Translations under genes and position numbers: made by a program | Part shown: positions 35,023 through 46,568 of the stretch, in pieces | Layout of the letters: the number at the start of each line of letters is the position of its first letter | Position numbering within the stretch: the stretch's first letter is position 1 | The notes under the pieces: model-generated | Databases searched by the model: none | What the model was told of the DNA's origin: nothing | Seen by the model: the letters and a program-made list of their open reading frames with translations, nothing else | NCBI GenBank assembly: GCA_021464415.1 | Contig: CM038467.1 | Coordinates: forward strand, 50,573,309 to 50,637,308 | Origin: Lonicera japonica | Lineage: Eukaryota; Streptophyta; Magnoliopsida; Dipsacales; Caprifoliaceae | DNA length: 64,000 bases | Reading direction: 5' to 3'

Positions 35023-36346
35023 AATAATTTTTTTATAAATTAATAAGGTTGGCACAGGACAATTTATTAATTAAATGAGGTCTTAATTTATCAAGAAATT
35101 AATAAATTATTAATTTATCAATAAGTTGATAATTTATCAACTTATCAAAAGATTTGTGTTTCAAATATTGTTCCCTTGATCTTCCTTAGATTTTATTTCT
35201 TATAAACATAATTAAATAAATTATGTTATCTTTTGATAAATAATTTGAAAATTTTATGTTTCTAGTATTGTAATATTGGTCTTCCCTAAATTTTTATTTC
35301 CTACAAACTTAATTAATTAATTATATTATCCTTTGGTCTTAAAAAATTAAGTATTATGTAATTAATTATATTATCCTTTGGTCTTCAATTAATTATATTA
35401 TTATTATTATTACATGACAAAAATTATATTATTCACACTTCTATTAGAATGGCTTCCCATCAAAGGTATCAAAAAAGAAACAATGAGTGATAAAATGCAA
35501 AATGTCATGTGTGAATACAAGAATGAACATCATTCCTCAACTCAAAAGTAATTACAAAAAATGAGTTTATAAAAAATTCAACTAGTAAGTTAGTCAGGGA
35601 ACAATATCAAATATAATCAAGTGATCATCGGATTATCTCTAAGCTAATAGTAGGTCTGAAAAGGTGAATTACTAAATTATGTAACCGCATCGCCTAAGAA
35701 GACCTTATAAAAAATTATTATCTTATAAAATTAGCAAAAATATTAATTTAGCTCTTGCGCCCGAGTCGGGACTGACAAAATTTATTAATTTGGCGAGGTT
35801 ATTATTTTATCGAGTTTCTATTGTACATTTTATAATTTTTGTATAATGTTGATATTATGTTTTTTACAATAATTCTAGAATCGGTGTTTTCACATCATTG
35901 ATTGATATCTTCAAATTCACATTTTTTTTTGGTTTTCATTAAGTTAGATCGATATTTTCGGTTTTTATCAGAGTAGTACTAAAATGAAACCAAAACTTTT
36001 AGATATCTTCAATTTTGATTTTCATACAAATAACTAATTGGTTTTTATTTCTACTTCAATCCGTGCAAAAGAAAAATTCTAGTAGTTCGAGTTTCACCTG
36101 GAGTAGGAAGGGTTCTTTATTATTAGTAGTCGAAGAGGAATAGACTTAGACATTTCTTTTTAATAAAACTAAAATAAAAAATAAAGTACTGTTTTAACAA
36201 CTCTAATAATAAGAAGCCCAAACGGTAATTAATTTTACTCGTTTAAAAAAAGGTGGAACTTGATCATTATTGTTCTCAAAAGCGAGATATTTTCATGTGT
36301 GGCTCAGATTTGTAAATAAGTTTTAGACTGTGAGATGATCATTTTC
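35023..36346. other. AT-rich region upstream of the RLP gene
   Basis: No gene was found. A degenerate direct repeat links 35045-35100 and 35765-35825 (GACAAAATTTATTAATT, GAGGTYWTWATTTATC), suggesting an old unidentified element. The last ~100 bases form the proximal promoter of the RLP gene. Confidence 0.5.
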
Positions 36347-36354
36347 TATAAATA
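36347..36354 (+). promoter_or_regulatory. TATA box of the RLP gene
   Basis: TATAAATA. A start site about 30 bases downstream would be near 36378. That lies after the first in-frame ATG (36366) and before the second (36417). Confidence 0.65.
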
Positions 36355-36416
36355 AAAGCTCCTCGATGCCCTTCTATTTTCAGCCTTCAGCCTACACAAA
36401 CTTAGTTACAAAAATC

Positions 36417-39401
36417 ATGGCTTCATCTTTCTATCTGTTCATGTTCATGCGTCTCCTTTTCCTACTACATACCTTTCATCCTATCATGGTTACCAAATCG
36501 TACTCTTCTGCGCAACCATTGTGTCATAACAATGAGCACGCTGCTTTAATACAGTTCAAGCAGAGCCTTTCAATTAGAAGGTTTGCATCTTTTGATCCTT
36601 TTGCTTATCCAAAAGTTGCATCATGGAAGCTTGAGAGGGACAGTGATTGCTGCACATGGGACGGAGTCGAATGCGACCAAGACACCGGACACGTGATTGG
36701 CCTGGTACTGAATAGTAGTTTTCTCTACGGTTCTATAGACTCAAATTGCAGTCTCTTCAACCTTGTTCACCTTCAAACACTCAACCTCGCTGACAATAAC
36801 TTCAACTACTCTCGAATTCCATCTGAAATCATTCGTTTTTCAATGTTGTCCACCCTTAATCTCTCCTTCTCCGTGTTTTACGGCCAAATCCCATCCGAAA
36901 TCTCGGGGTTGTCCAAGTTGGTTTCGCTTGATCTATCTGCAAATACTGACTTCACTTACTATGCAAGGTTTTTGAAACTTGAGAAGCCGGGTCTAAGAGG
37001 CCTTGTTCAAAACTTAACCAACTTGAAGGAACTCTATCTGGCTGAGGTAGATATATCTTCTCAAGTACCGGAGAACTTGGGCAATTTAACATCTTTGAGG
37101 TCTCTCACCCTCGGAAACTGCGGGCTCTACGGTGAATTCCCAACAGCCATATTCCACCTACCAAATCTAGAAATTCTCTCTGCATGGGGCAATGAGAATC
37201 TAACTGGTTCTTTGCCTGAATTTCTCCAAAATAGTCCCCTTAAGATTTTAGTACTCAGCAATACAAGTTTCTTGGGTGTGCTGCCGTACACTATTGGAAA
37301 TCTCAGTTCCTTGAGCCTGTTGCACCTTAGTCACTGCCACTTCTCTAGTTACCTTCCAGCTTCACTCAATAATTTGACTCTTCTGACATACTTATTCCTT
37401 GACAATAATCAGCTCAGCGGGCCATTTCCTATTTTGGAAAGCCTTTCTCAACTTACTACGTTATCACTTTCATTAAATAAGTTGGATGGAGGGGATTTGT
37501 TTTGGCTTGGTAAGCTAACAAAACTCACCAAATTGCACCTTAGACATGCCAATCTGTCCGGTGAGATCCCGTCATCTCTTGCAAACCTCACCCAACTTGG
37601 ACAAATAGACCTCTGTGATAACCAATTGGTTGGTGAAATCCCATCTTGGCTTACAAACATTACCCAAGCAATTTTCATAGACCTTTCATATAATCAATTT
37701 CAAGGCCAAATCCCAAGCTCATTCTTTCAACTCAAAAATCTTAATTTTCTTGGTCTACAAAATAATAAATTCAGTGGCATGGTGGAGGCCGACATTTTTC
37801 TTAGCCTGAGAAAACTTACCCAGCTCCAATTAGGAGGAAATCGTATTACATTTGTCAATAACAACAAAACCAATGACACTCTTCCAAGGTTAAGGCTTTT
37901 GTTTTTAAACCAATGTAACATAACAGAGTTCCCTCATTTCCTACGCTTCCAAGATGAACTAGAGGAACTAACCCTTGCCAGTAACAAAATTCGCGGCAAA
38001 ATACCCAAGTGGGTGTCTAATATGTCCAAAGAAACCCTTAGGTTAATAGACTTCAGGGATAACATGATGGAAGGGTTTGAGCAGCTCCTGGAAGCTCTTC
38101 AATGGGTCAACCTAGGTACACTAGACCTTAGTAATAACATGCTACAAGGACCACTCCCAATTCCATCACTCGAAGTATTCGATTACCGAGTATCATCCAA
38201 TTTACTGACCGGAGAAATTCCTTCATCCTTCTGTGGCATGAGTGGTGTTCATGTACTTGATTTCTCTAATAACAACATGCATGGCGCAATTCCTCCTTGT
38301 TTTGGAAACCTAAGTTCATTGTTAGTACTAGATCTCAAGGGCAACAAATTCTCAGGAAACATTCTTCAAACATATAGAGAAGGAAACAATTTAAGGATGA
38401 TTGATTTAAGTCAAAATCTATTGGAGGGGCAGATACCGAGAACACTAGCAAATTGTATAAATCTGGAGATTCTTGATCTTGGAGACAACCAGATAGAGGA
38501 CACTTTCCCCTTTTGGTTGGGTGCTCTTCCAAGGTTGAGGATTCTCGTCTTGCGGTCCAACAGATTCCATGGTGTAGTGGAGGGTCCCATAATGAATGAA
38601 GATTTTCCTGAGTTGCGGATTATTGACCTCTCTAACAATGGCTTTACTGGTAACTTGCCTTTAGGCTGGAACGCAATGAAATTTTTTCATGTTGACCAAG
38701 TAGCATATCTGAAGTCAAATATGACCATTTTTGTACAAGGGATGAAATGGGATCTCAGCTTTGACTACACAATCACCATAATAGTCAAATCTGTAAAAAC
38801 CAATTATCAGAAGATCATCAATGTCTTCATAGCCGTCGATCTCTCTAGCAACAAATTCAAGGGGGGGATTCCACAATCTATTGGAAGCTTGAAGGGGCTT
38901 CAGTCACTCAACCTTTCGAACAATGACCTTATTGGTCCCATCCCTCCATCTTTGGGGCAACTTTCACATCTTGAATCATTGGACCTTTCTAGAAACAAGC
39001 TCTCAGGGGAGATCCCTGCACAATTGGTGCTTCTAAATTTTCTTGCTGCTCTATCTATGTCCTATAACAATCTCAGTGGCCCCGTGCCCAAAGGAAAACA
39101 ATTTAATACATTTGAAAATGATTCCTACGTGGGGAATTTAGCTCTCTGTGGAGAGCCTTTATCTAGGAGATGTGGAGATCGAGGGACAACACTGCCTTTG
39201 ACCATTGAACAAGGTGATGATTCTGAGTTTCCTACTGGAGTAGATTGGGTTGTCATATGCTTGGGACTTGGAAGTGGGCTAGTGGCGGGGTTGATCAGTG
39301 GACGTATTTTAGCCACAAGGAATCACGAATGGCTTATGGAGAAATTTGGAATAAAGAAAGTAAATGGGAGAAGGCAGAGAAAGAGGGGACAAAGAAGTTG
39401 A
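36417..39401 (+). CDS. LRR receptor-like protein (RLP, Cf/Ve-type), intronless
   Basis: This is a predicted cell-surface immune-type receptor without a kinase. The open frame runs from 36366 (1011 codons); the start at codon 18 (36417) is preferred. That ATG is followed by G (AAAATCATGG), directly begins the signal peptide MASSFYLFMFMRLLFLLHTF, and lies downstream of the start site implied by the TATA box. Numbering from 36366: LRR N-terminal cap about 51-104 with the CCTWDGVECD motif; about 26 LRRs (132-769); island 770-819; four LRRs (818-912); cap with CGEPLSRRC; acidic stretch (EQGDDSEF); transmembrane helix 961-982; basic tail to 1011. The helix has glycines at 967, 971, 975 and 979 (GxxxG spacing). 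Family members pair with SOBIR1-type kinases through such helices; here that is inference. Many N-glycosylation sequons. No frameshift was seen. The ligand is unknown. Confidence 0.95.
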   Translation: MASSFYLFMFMRLLFLLHTFHPIMVTKSYSSAQPLCHNNEHAALIQFKQSLSIRRFASFDPFAYPKVASWKLERDSDCCTWDGVECDQDTGHVIGLVLNSSFLYGSIDSNCSLFNLVHLQTLNLADNNFNYSRIPSEIIRFSMLSTLNLSFSVFYGQIPSEISGLSKLVSLDLSANTDFTYYARFLKLEKPGLRGLVQNLTNLKELYLAEVDISSQVPENLGNLTSLRSLTLGNCGLYGEFPTAIFHLPNLEILSAWGNENLTGSLPEFLQNSPLKILVLSNTSFLGVLPYTIGNLSSLSLLHLSHCHFSSYLPASLNNLTLLTYLFLDNNQLSGPFPILESLSQLTTLSLSLNKLDGGDLFWLGKLTKLTKLHLRHANLSGEIPSSLANLTQLGQIDLCDNQLVGEIPSWLTNITQAIFIDLSYNQFQGQIPSSFFQLKNLNFLGLQNNKFSGMVEADIFLSLRKLTQLQLGGNRITFVNNNKTNDTLPRLRLLFLNQCNITEFPHFLRFQDELEELTLASNKIRGKIPKWVSNMSKETLRLIDFRDNMMEGFEQLLEALQWVNLGTLDLSNNMLQGPLPIPSLEVFDYRVSSNLLTGEIPSSFCGMSGVHVLDFSNNNMHGAIPPCFGNLSSLLVLDLKGNKFSGNILQTYREGNNLRMIDLSQNLLEGQIPRTLANCINLEILDLGDNQIEDTFPFWLGALPRLRILVLRSNRFHGVVEGPIMNEDFPELRIIDLSNNGFTGNLPLGWNAMKFFHVDQVAYLKSNMTIFVQGMKWDLSFDYTITIIVKSVKTNYQKIINVFIAVDLSSNKFKGGIPQSIGSLKGLQSLNLSNNDLIGPIPPSLGQLSHLESLDLSRNKLSGEIPAQLVLLNFLAALSMSYNNLSGPVPKGKQFNTFENDSYVGNLALCGEPLSRRCGDRGTTLPLTIEQGDDSEFPTGVDWVVICLGLGSGLVAGLISGRILATRNHEWLMEKFGIKKVNGRRQRKRGQRS

Positions 39402-39441
39402 ATTCCTTCTTGATTTCAACTACAGCCTGTTGGGCTTTCAT

Positions 39442-39447
39442 AATAAA
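39442..39447 (+). terminator. Possible polyadenylation signal of the RLP gene
   Basis: AATAAA lies 41 bases after the stop codon. A GGTAAT follows closely, so a 3'-UTR intron donor is also possible. Transcript data would be needed to decide. Confidence 0.4.
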
Positions 39448-39450
39448 AGG

Positions 39451-41095
39451 TAATTTCTCCATTGGGAATGAAGAAAGTAGAGTATATGCTAGTAATTGGA
39501 CTCTACAAGTTGTGTCGCATTTTTTTATGTTGTACTTTGTTTTTATATGCAACTATTTTATGTACTGAAGACGTGCTTGCTGGAATATATGTTGTATAAT
39601 AGTATGGGTTAATATATATTGTTGTACAAGTATGCCTACCCGAATCTAGAATGGGCTTACTGTTAATCAATTTTATTATGGGTTATCTAGTGCATTTAAT
39701 GGGTAAGGGCTTTGTAATGTTTTGAGATTTAATCTATGAAGCATAGACATGACCAGTGTTCCGACATGATAAGCGATACGGAGTTTTTCCAAAATGTAGG
39801 ACACGACTCAAGGGGGGACACCATCTTAATTATATATATATATATATGCAATAAACATTACAACTATTTAAAGAATATAATTAAATGAAATTAGATGGCA
39901 TTAATAATCCATATACCCAACAGTGGTTTAGTTACATCGTCTTTAACTGATGATGTAGAAATATCAGTTGTTCATTTTCTAAATTGATTTATTTATTCAT
40001 ACATGTGTAAAGAGAGAATGAGCAATGATAATACCAATTCAAGATGTGTATAGATTTATTTATACAAATATGAGTACATGTAGAGGAGGAGAGAGAGTAG
40101 CGTATCTTTTTTCGGGAGAGAAAAGTCGAAGACGATGGGGAAGTTGGAGGCTAGGGTTTTACGGGAGATATGAGATTTGTATTTCACTTCTTCTATTATT
40201 GTTTGAACCCTCAATATATTTTATGATTTTATACTTGACTCATTTTTAGGTTTTACTGTGAAAAAAAAAACCCAATGTGTCGGGATTAAAAAATAATAAT
40301 AAAATAAACGACACTCCCTGACTCGTGTCGAAGTGTGTCGAGCCCAGCATGTGACCTCAAAGAAAGTATCCGTGCTTCTTAGGATTTAATACTAGTCATA
40401 TAAGGATTAATGGGATTCTATTTGATCTTGTATATGAAACACCTCCTTAGGGTTATGGCTTCCCCAAGTCGAATCATTATATGCTCTTGTCTTCTTCCCC
40501 ATATTAAAGAGATATCTCATCGAGCACTCTATGATTTTGACATTCGAAGACCAAAAACCTACAATGCCTCCACACTCTTAAGTCGTCGTCATGGATTCGG
40601 GCTTCCTAAAAAATTAATCTCTTAAGAAATAAATATGATTAAGATCTTGTATGCTTATACGATTTAAGATAAAGGTCAACAATGCTTCATTTCATTGTAT
40701 TTAATTACTTCTTGTTTTCGTGCTTATGCAATTTCCTTGCACATAAGTACTTTACTTTGAGAGAAATAGAGAAGGAGTTCCCACTAAAATACATATATAC
40801 AACTATATGCTTTAAAGCTACTGAATTAGATCACGGTGTTTTGGTGAATACTTATGAACTACTTTTTTCCCTAACGTACCCTATGTTTGGAAAGAGTAAT
40901 ATTAATTTTCATAGACATTATAAATGATAGAACTTAAAATTCCATCATTTAAAATTTCTACAATTGCAATTTCTCATATTTGGAAATCTTGTATGTAGAA
41001 TTTTAAAAATGAAATAAATTACAATATCACTTATTTCAATTCAGAATTTGGAGGATGATGCCTCCTACCACAGAATTTTAAGTCGGAATTTTTAA
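39451..41095. other. RLP 3' flank and spacer
   Basis: No further gene. The stretch 39752-40390 has GTGTTCCGACATG, GGACACGACTCAAGG near its left and GTGTCGGGATTAA, GACTCGTGTCG near its right. These resemble the ends of old plant DNA elements but are too degenerate to bound. A (TA)n tract is at 39833-39847. Confidence 0.4.
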
Positions 41096-41875
41096 AACGC
41101 AGTTGACCTAGAAGGTCTTAATTTTATTTTGGTAATGACAAAAAGTTAATCTTGTGTATTTTACATGTATTGAAAATGTATTTGGATTAAATTATTTAAC
41201 AAGCTCCTTTGATTTCCCGAAGTATCCCGAGAACTAAAACCAAGCCTTATCAAGTGTATCACCACTCCATGAGATTCTCTTTACCCTCACATGATCTCAA
41301 GCAATCATGAATGAAGAAGGAAGTCATGCATTCGAGTGAAGATCAAATTGAAGAAATAAATCAAAGCATTCGTAGACTCGTTAATTCATAAATTGAGTGA
41401 GTGCTTAGAATTTATGTAAAGTTTATTGATTGATCAATCTCTATAGCTCAAATATTAATCATGCATCATACGTCTTATTTAGCTTGCTAAATTGCATCAA
41501 ATCAATCTTAAAAAATGATTCCGAGGCTTATATTTTATCAAAACTTTCCCAAAATATTTTAATGCCTAAATTATTGTTTTAATACTCTTAAAAATGTTTA
41601 GAACATGTTTTATCAGCCTCCTTATGGTTTCAAGCAAAAATGTTTATTTTCGCACTTTTTAGATTTGCTCGGTTTTTATGCAGTTTTGATCTAATGGTCT
41701 CATGGAGGCCTTTCGGGACTCCGATCATTCTGAAATTTTAACAGTATCTAGCCAACATCTTGTAGTGCTTATATCCAAAATTTGAGCATGATACAATGGC
41801 TGGATTAGGAGATATGATCAAAACAAAGCGGATAAAATTGGATGTCTACAACTATCTCTCTAAACAAACCAGTGG

Positions 41876-41893
41876 CATGTAGTAGACTACATG
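41876..41893. repeat. Near-perfect palindrome in LTR G
   Basis: CATGTAGT and ACTACATG, separated by AG. A related partial copy (AGTCAACTACAC) follows at about 41906. Confidence 0.9.
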
Positions 41894-42478
41894 GAGTTTG
41901 GGGGAGTCAACTACACTTTGAAAAATAGCCGCTGGAACAGTGATTTTTGCCCCATCTTGTGCAACAACCTTCCTTAAAACCCTCCAACAGGTATATTGAC
42001 TTAAGGGCTATCTATAGGAGGTTCTAAACTCATTTTTACACACTTCAATCCATTATAATACTTCATATTCATCATCTACTAAGATTGAAGAGATTTAAAT
42101 CATTCATTGATCATATTATTCATCTTTAAGCTAATTTATTGATCAATCTCGATAATTCTAGTATGTGCTTCATTTGTAATCTTTGTATACACTTGAAAGT
42201 TATTATTCATTGGTGTGAATCATCAAACAATCTTTATTCATCAATTGTGAGAGGTTTATCTCATAAGATAGCAAGAAGGTAAATTTTTGTGTTAAGTGTG
42301 GTGAGAAGAATCATACTTTTTTGAATGTGGTGAGTAGAATCACACTTGTAGAGTGTTATGAGAAGAACAACACTTGTTGAGTGTAGTGAGAAAGATTACA
42401 CTTGTAAAGGTTTGATTTTCACCCGAAAGAAAATCGATTTTAGTGGAACTTTTCGGGGGCACTATCCGGGCGCAGACA

Positions 42479-43643
42479 TGATGGAAACTTAGTTCCAAAA
42501 TCGTTTAATATTGCGTATAGACCGAACAAATTTTTTTATGTAAAACCCTAATGCGGAATCGGATTTTACCTTCGAGATCTCTCTGGTTTGATCTCGTCTC
42601 AGCACGAACAGGGGTTGGTGGAGATGAAACCTCAAGATCTTCTATCGTATTCCTTTCACCGTGCAATCTTGTACCGAGTGTAAGTTGCGGTATCAACAAG
42701 ATCTCCTTCTCTACTCTCTACTCTCTACTCTCTAATTCGATTAAGAATTGATTTCTTCCATAAATTATAATTCACACCACTAAAGAATTATAATTGCACT
42801 CCCGTCCTTATCTTAAAATTATATTTCGAGCTACTTGTTATTAAATACTTATTATTCTCCCCACGTTAAGATTTCAGATAACCGTTATTTAAAATTAAAT
42901 TACTGGCAATTATATTGAAATGACTTCTTAATCCTTGAGCGTACCGCTTAACTTATTTGACATGTTGGATTAACATAATCCACCTGCAGGGTTTGACATG
43001 ATCAAAACTTATAAGCTTCTCAAAGGGCTATCATCAATCCCTATACCGGGTCGTGGATTCCGTCAATAATTAATATTCATCATACATTTAGTGTCGCCAT
43101 CCAATTCACGAAGATTATTGATCTATAAATGAATATCACTCTTAATGAGTCAAAACAACAAACACTACATACATATGTCTATTAATTATTTCAAGATTAA
43201 GAGCATAAGTAATCATAATAATCATGGGATTTTAAATCGTTTTATATAGTCAGTATAAAAATAATTAACCCAAATTGGTCCTATTCAATACACATAAGGT
43301 GTACTAGCACAACGAGTTAAAATTGTACCGTTTCCTGTAGTCAAGATAAACTACTAAAACTTGTGCTACAATCTTACCAATGGTTGTCCAATTCCATCTA
43401 AGACCGTGAACCAATAAACTTATATTCCACAAGAACCGATGATATGATCCTCTATGTGTAACCTATACTCTACACACCAAATCATCTACTATATGGAATA
43501 AAAGACACACACATGCACAATATTTAAATAAATAATATAATGCAACCATTGCCCATAAAGATTCTCATTAAAATAGCAAAATCGAGTCTATATATCAAAA
43601 CCAATAATAATAAAATCATGGCTTTTAGTATATCACTCTAACA
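42479..43643 (-). mobile_element. Solo LTR H (1165 bp), TSD AGACA/AGACG, nested in LTR G
   Basis: On the minus strand it starts TGTTAGAGTGATATAC (43643 side) and ends GGAACTAAGTTTCCATCA (42479 side). The flanks are AGACA (42474-42478) and AGACG (43644-43648), with one mismatch. The host LTR sequence, compared with LTR B, is continuous across the site. A (CTCTA)n tract (42711-42733) lies inside. The family is probably Copia but not certain. Confidence 0.82.
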
Positions 43644-43915
43644 AGACGTATGGTCTAAACAACCGAACCTCGAGAACAAAACATCATAGTCTCACTCGTT
43701 CAATCTCTCTAACTCAAGCTCTTTATTTACTTGCAATTATACTTGCTCTCTTATTGCTTGCTCTTGGGATTGCTTGTTTGATTTGCTTATTTTACTTGAT
43801 ATAGACATAGTTAAAGTTTTTTTCTAAAAACTTTACTTAAAAAATTTTTATTTCGCATTTAGTTTCATAAACCCTATTGACCCCCCTCTAAGGTTAAAAT
43901 CCGGCCAACAAACGC

Positions 43916-45127
43916 AAAATATAGAAAATTTACCATGTGTAAAATTTCAAAGAATTTTAATTTCTTTGCTAATTTTACCAAACGATGGACTTCCACTTTT
44001 TCACGCTCCAAATTCCAACTTTTACTGAAATCTTGAGGGTTTTTTTTCCTCCATCAAGTGAAATATTAAAAAAAACACATTCACTAAAAAACATGACTAG
44101 TTGATTCCGTTTGAAAGTTTCTAGTCTAAGCGGTCTACAAGTTGAGCAAGTATTCAATGTTTGCAATTCTAAACAATATCCTAGAAACATCATTCTCTTA
44201 GCCCCAAATGGGATAAACTCGAGATTCGTCCCTTCAAAATCAACTGAAGATCTATCAAAGCACTAAACATTAGTCTATTGTTTCGGATCTTGCCCTATTG
44301 CCCACCAATTAAATCAATACTATATATCATTATTATCTATATAGCTCGTTAATGTAGATTTGGCTTTTCTTCATTATGCGTTCCCTAATTTTTTGTTAAT
44401 TCACGCTTCCATGAATGGCTTATGGAACATTTGATTTTAATAAGAAACAAGTCTTTCTTCAATTACGTATGTCATTCATTGCGAAGTTAATCAAGGGAAA
44501 TTGGGTGAAAGTGTAATGAAGAGGATCGAAATCTTCTCGTATTAGGTGTTCGAAAACATGCCAAAATGATGGGTTTGACATGGAACATTTGATATATCAC
44601 CATTGATCATCACTACATTCTTTTTTGCTTTATGCTCGTGATTACATCATCAAGAATCTTTTCAACCCCGTGGTGCAATTTTTCTAGTGCAATTTTCATC
44701 CTCCAGTGAAGGAAATACATCAGGTACATCAAAACCTTTAGTGAACTTTGATGCTTCTTTTATTATAGGTGATGAATTCATTCTGACATTTTTCTTCTTA
44801 CCAAACGCTGCTATGGGAATTGAAGCTCCATTTATCGAAATTAGGAGTTATAAAGATTATTTTTCGATACTTCAATTATAAGCCTATAATGTTCAAATAT
44901 TGAAGCATGTATTTGATTCATGAGAGTTTTCTTATTGCCTTTAGTTTGGCTAAAATTATCGTGGCCATCTATTTTTCTTATTGGTTTTCATCAACATTGT
45001 AATGAAACATTAGGCAGACATTTTTTTTTAAATAAAAGTTGAGCTAAAAGTCGAATTATAGAAGTTTAGCATTCTGCATAATGATTTTATTAATTTTGCG
45101 TTTGTTCTGAGTTTTTTTGTGTACTCA
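43916..45127. other. Spacer, no recognisable feature
   Basis: Short frames (for example 44687-44881 on the plus strand) show no family motifs. No element termini were recognised. Confidence 0.5.
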
Positions 45128-45132
45128 ACACT

Positions 45133-45451
45133 TGTCGAAAAAATAATACAAGTATCCCATACCTGTAGCGTTATACAGGTATGGGATACTTGTGTGATTG
45201 GCCTTTCGATACTCATGTTGTGTAGCGTTATACAAACGACTACCACTGTATCCACAGTTTCAGATACTCCTAATTGGAAACCCTAGAACGTGCCTTGGAA
45301 AAGAGACGGCAGTTGGTCTGTGTGTAACCACACTTTAGGTCTCAAGACCTAATATATATATATATATATATTAGGGTTAAAGGGGTGTAAAACACTAAAG
45401 CCCACTATGGGTGTCCTTGTTGGGCTATCCCAACAGGCCCAAAACCTAACA
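45133..45451 (-). repeat. Copia-4 3' LTR with an added perfect hairpin
   Basis: It aligns with 52232-52541 (shared CGACTACCACTG, TCAGATACTCC, GGAAACCCTAGAACGTG, GTGTAACCACACTTTAGG). Near its left edge is a perfect 19-base inverted repeat that the other LTR lacks. Confidence 0.92.
45148..45193. repeat. Perfect 19-bp inverted repeat, 8-base loop
   Basis: ACAAGTATCCCATACCTGT (45148-45166) and ACAGGTATGGGATACTTGT (45175-45193) are exact reverse complements around AGCGTTAT. Confidence 0.97.
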
Positions 45452-46568
45452 TCTCCCACTCACGCATGGTGGGCAAATTATTGCATTTTTCCTTGCACCA
45501 TTCTAGATTCCCTATTCATACTTAATAAATGAGTTGTGCAACCGCGAGCCACCTGAAAAGGAAGAACTTGGAATACTATGCGAAATTCAAAAGAATCAGC
45601 ATAAAACATCCTTACAGAATCTCATTCTGCCCCTGACCTATTCAGCCTCATTCATATTAAGCATCTCCAATCCGTCGGAGTCACATCTCGGATCAATGCT
45701 TAAACCTCTCACGTTTTATCCTCACAGCTACATCACTACTCCCAGAAAGCCACTTAACTTTGTATTAGTGATTATAAAACTTGAATGTGCTACTAAATAA
45801 TCATCATTTTGCCTTCATATCACTTAGATTATGTTCAATTGCTTTTCCAACAATGTCCATTTAAGTCGCATCAGTCTTGACCATAGGATACACACAATAA
45901 AGTAGCATACACTGAAACTCGTGATACAGTTAAAAGTCACATAGGGCAAAAATAGTGGAGGATTATACGTATTGTATTAATCCATAAGGACTCACACAGT
46001 TAAGAAGCAGGGACCATTCTATCACTTCCTTATATAGGTCGCCAAGCACATGTAATATGACTTACATGCTATGGTGGCGTTATCTTTTAACAAAGAGCGT
46101 ATGTCACTACCAAACACTGTACAGATCTTAGTCTAGTAGCTGTCAAGTGCCTGACCTGAAAAAACCACTTGTTCGCTTGTCTCAGCGCCTAGTTGAAATT
46201 TTGCATCCGGCTATCTACAGGTTATATATGGAAAGTGGGATATCAATATTCAGTCTTCAAAAGACTTAATCTTGGCCCTTTCCAAGACGACACTTCAATC
46301 AATTTCAGCATACCTCGTTCTCACAGCGCCACAAGTTTAACGCGTCTTATCTTTGCTCGCCCTTCAGGCGCCAAAGGTTATCACTCGTGTGAGAAAGTCG
46401 ATCAATACCTGTTGACATACTCATACCATGATATCTCAATCATGGGTAATGTGTGCGCTAGGAGTTACATTAAAACAATAATATGAGAGCAATACATTCT
46501 AAAATTTATTAATAATAATATCAGTAATATCAAACACCCTCCATGGTCAAAAATAATCAAAACCTACG

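Larger units (their letters stand above)
41101..43910 (+). mobile_element. Solo LTR G, TSD AACGC, containing nested solo LTR H
   Basis: It begins AGTTGACCTAGAAGGTC (TG changed to AG) and ends AAAATCCGGCCAACA, flanked by AACGC at 41096-41100 and 43911-43915. Without LTR H it is about 1.64 kb, matching LTR B in length and in conserved blocks near both ends. The inverted repeat CATGTAGT-AG-ACTACATG (41876-41893) sits where LTR B has its AGTCGACT palindromes. Confidence 0.9.

Noticed and set aside
36366..36416. First ATG of the RLP frame as the translation start
   Set aside because: It is only 12 bases after the TATA box and adds 17 residues before an otherwise typical signal peptide.
36417..39401. 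RLP as a truncated receptor kinase
   Set aside because: Acidic stretch, transmembrane helix and a short basic tail end naturally in a stop codon, as in complete RLPs. No kinase fragment follows.
39752..40390. DNA element with GTGTYCCGACAC-like inverted ends
   Set aside because: The ends match too weakly and no TSD was found. Mentioned only as spacer content.
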